Source of the DNA: a virus
Direction: 5' to 3' (one strand)
Virus record (IMG/VR): IMGVR_UViG_3300051212_000100
Coordinates: 1-28,983 of that record
DNA length: 28,983 nucleotides
This document shows, one piece after another, positions 28,364-28,983 of the stretch (the stretch's first letter is position 1; every line of letters begins with the position of its first letter). A program made the position numbers and the translations under genes. The notes under the pieces are model-generated. The model worked only from the letters and a program-made list of their open reading frames with translations, did not search any database and had not been told where the DNA came from.

Positions 28364-28453
28364 TTGCTACTTGCGCTGGAAAGATAAACCAGAATGCCGT
28401 AGCAAGATAGAGGGTAAGCCTCTGTTATATCCTTGAGGTATATTACGCTTACT
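28364..28453 (+). ncRNA. Possible structured RNA between tRNA-Ser and tRNA-Pro
   Basis: No gene here. TTGCTAC (28364-28370) pairs with GTAGCAA (28399-28405), enclosing CTGG/CCAG (28376-28379 with 28389-28392). GTAAGC (28414-28419) pairs with GCTTAC (28447-28452). All are transcribed from 28234 with the tRNAs. A processed RNA, processing signal or tRNA remnant are all possible. Confidence 0.4.
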
Positions 28454-28459
28454 CCATCA

Positions 28460-28533
28460 CGGGATGTAGCTCAGTTTGGTAGAGCACCCGCTTTGGGAGC
28501 GGGTGGCCGTAGGTTCAAATCCTATCATCCCGA
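28460..28533 (+). tRNA. tRNA-Pro (anticodon TGG)
   Basis: Acceptor CGGGATG pairs with CATCCCG. D arm TAGCTCAGTTTGGTAGAGC, anticodon stem CCCGC/GCGGG with TGG at 28494-28496, T arm with GGTTCAAATCC. Reads CCA. Confidence 0.95.
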
Positions 28534-28554
28534 TTCTTCTTACAGGAGATATTA

Positions 28555-28827
28555 ATGATTTCGCAACTGGTTATTTACACACGAGATAACTGTGAATATT
28601 GTCGTAAACTCAAGGTAATCCTTGATAGTTTTACTGTCAAATACACACAGTATAAACTAAATGTTGACTTTGACAGGGAAGCATTCTATAATGAGTTTGG
28701 TGAAGGTTCCACATTTCCTCGCGTGACATTAGATGGTCATCTTCTAGGTGGGTGTAATGAAACTATTGAATATCTAACCAGCATTGGTTGCCTACAAGAA
28801 GAAAAAGACATGGAGTGCATGGTATGA
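28555..28827 (+). CDS. Glutaredoxin
   Basis: 90-residue thioredoxin-fold redox protein. Active site C13-E-Y-C16 (TRDNCEYCRK), cis-proline in TFPRV (about 53-57) and GGCNE loop (65-69), all typical of glutaredoxin. It likely reduces the C-terminal cysteine pair of NrdA, also in this window, as T4 NrdC does. SD AGGAG nine bases before ATG. The last residues (EEKDMECMV) add two atypical Met and a Cys. Overlaps the next gene by ATGA. Confidence 0.92.
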   Translation: MISQLVIYTRDNCEYCRKLKVILDSFTVKYTQYKLNVDFDREAFYNEFGEGSTFPRVTLDGHLLGGCNETIEYLTSIGCLQEEKDMECMV

Positions 28828-28983
28828 AAACTATTACAGAAGAAACTTTTTGTCATGACTTTGATGAAATTATGGATAGTGTAATGCTAAACAAAGAAAG
28901 TTTTATCATTACTACTGCAGATGGTTCTGATGTAGTGCTTTTACCATACGAATATTATGAGCGAATACAGGGGGAATTAACTC
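28824..28983 (+). CDS. Phd/YefM antitoxin-like protein, 3'-truncated by window edge
   Basis: 53 codons visible. The beginning MKTITEETFCHDFDEIMDSV followed by NKESFIITTADGSDVVLLPY and EYYERIQGEL matches the Phd/YefM antitoxin pattern: helix with hydrophobic spacing, then an I-I-T strand, D-G-x-x-V-V-L strand and the P-x-E-x-Y helix. In bacteria these bind DNA and neutralise a toxin. No toxin is visible within the window. Coupled to glutaredoxin by ATGA. Family call is by pattern only. Confidence 0.65.
   Translation, partial: MKTITEETFCHDFDEIMDSVMLNKESFIITTADGSDVVLLPYEYYERIQGELT

Noticed and set aside
1-28983. CRISPR arrays, insertion sequences, integrase and attachment sites
   Set aside because: No regularly spaced repeats, transposase motifs or integrase were seen; the only notable direct repeat is the tRNA-Ser 3' end pair.

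Overview
The window looks like about 29 kb of a T4-like marine cyanophage genome (a myovirus of Synechococcus or Prochlorococcus). The main reasons are a T4-type replication block in the order 62, regA, (hsp20), 43, uvsX, 41, mazG, 61, nrdA, nrdB, the Hsp20 and MazG genes typical of cyanomyoviruses, tightly packed AT-rich genes with ATGA overlaps, five phage tRNAs, and repeated T4-type late-promoter octamers ending in TAAATA. No photosystem gene is visible in this stretch. The host assignment is inference from gene content.

Layout. 1-2,080: end of a Dam-type adenine methyltransferase, clamp-loader subunit gp62, translational repressor RegA and Hsp20. 2,100-8,130: two overlapping small genes with similar architecture, DNA polymerase gp43, recombinase UvsX, helicase gp41 and MazG. 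8,188-11,776: a tightly coupled three-gene cassette of a ligase-like nucleotidyltransferase (KxDG motif), an NMNAT-like nucleotidylyltransferase and a 609-residue protein I cannot assign; this is the best candidate in the window for an undescribed system. 11,793-15,612: late genes, probably virion or assembly proteins, including small membrane proteins and an Ig-like protein. 15,609-20,185: primase gp61, class Ia ribonucleotide reductase NrdA/NrdB and a 40-codon gene. 20,217-23,094: a putative PD-(D/E)XK nuclease and a lysis-like block in which a C39-type peptidase and a T4-lysozyme-type muramidase carry the same N-terminal module, followed by a two-helix membrane protein. 23,074-25,632: a minus-strand block with a thermonuclease, several very small genes and three consecutive exported proteins, two of them paralogous. 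25,675-28,983: plus strand again, with a tail-lysozyme-type protein, small membrane proteins, five tRNAs (Arg, Val, Ser, Ser, Pro), an exported beta-barrel-like protein, a glutaredoxin and the start of a Phd/YefM antitoxin-like gene.

How the parts fit. The replication genes make the T4-type replisome (clamp loader, polymerase, helicase, primase, recombinase). NrdA/NrdB with the glutaredoxin, and MazG, shape the nucleotide supply. The late-type genes carry octamers such as TATAAATA, GATAAATA and CTAAATA just upstream, very often overlapping the stop codon of the preceding gene. Apparent host-type promoters (TTGACA, 17 bases, TATAAT or close to it) sit inside the 3' ends of genes and precede the tRNA groups and mazG. 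At several sites the late octamer lies next to or inside a hairpin, so that a late transcript would lack one arm of it. At the nuclease gene this would release the ribosome binding site, as known for T4 genes e and 49.
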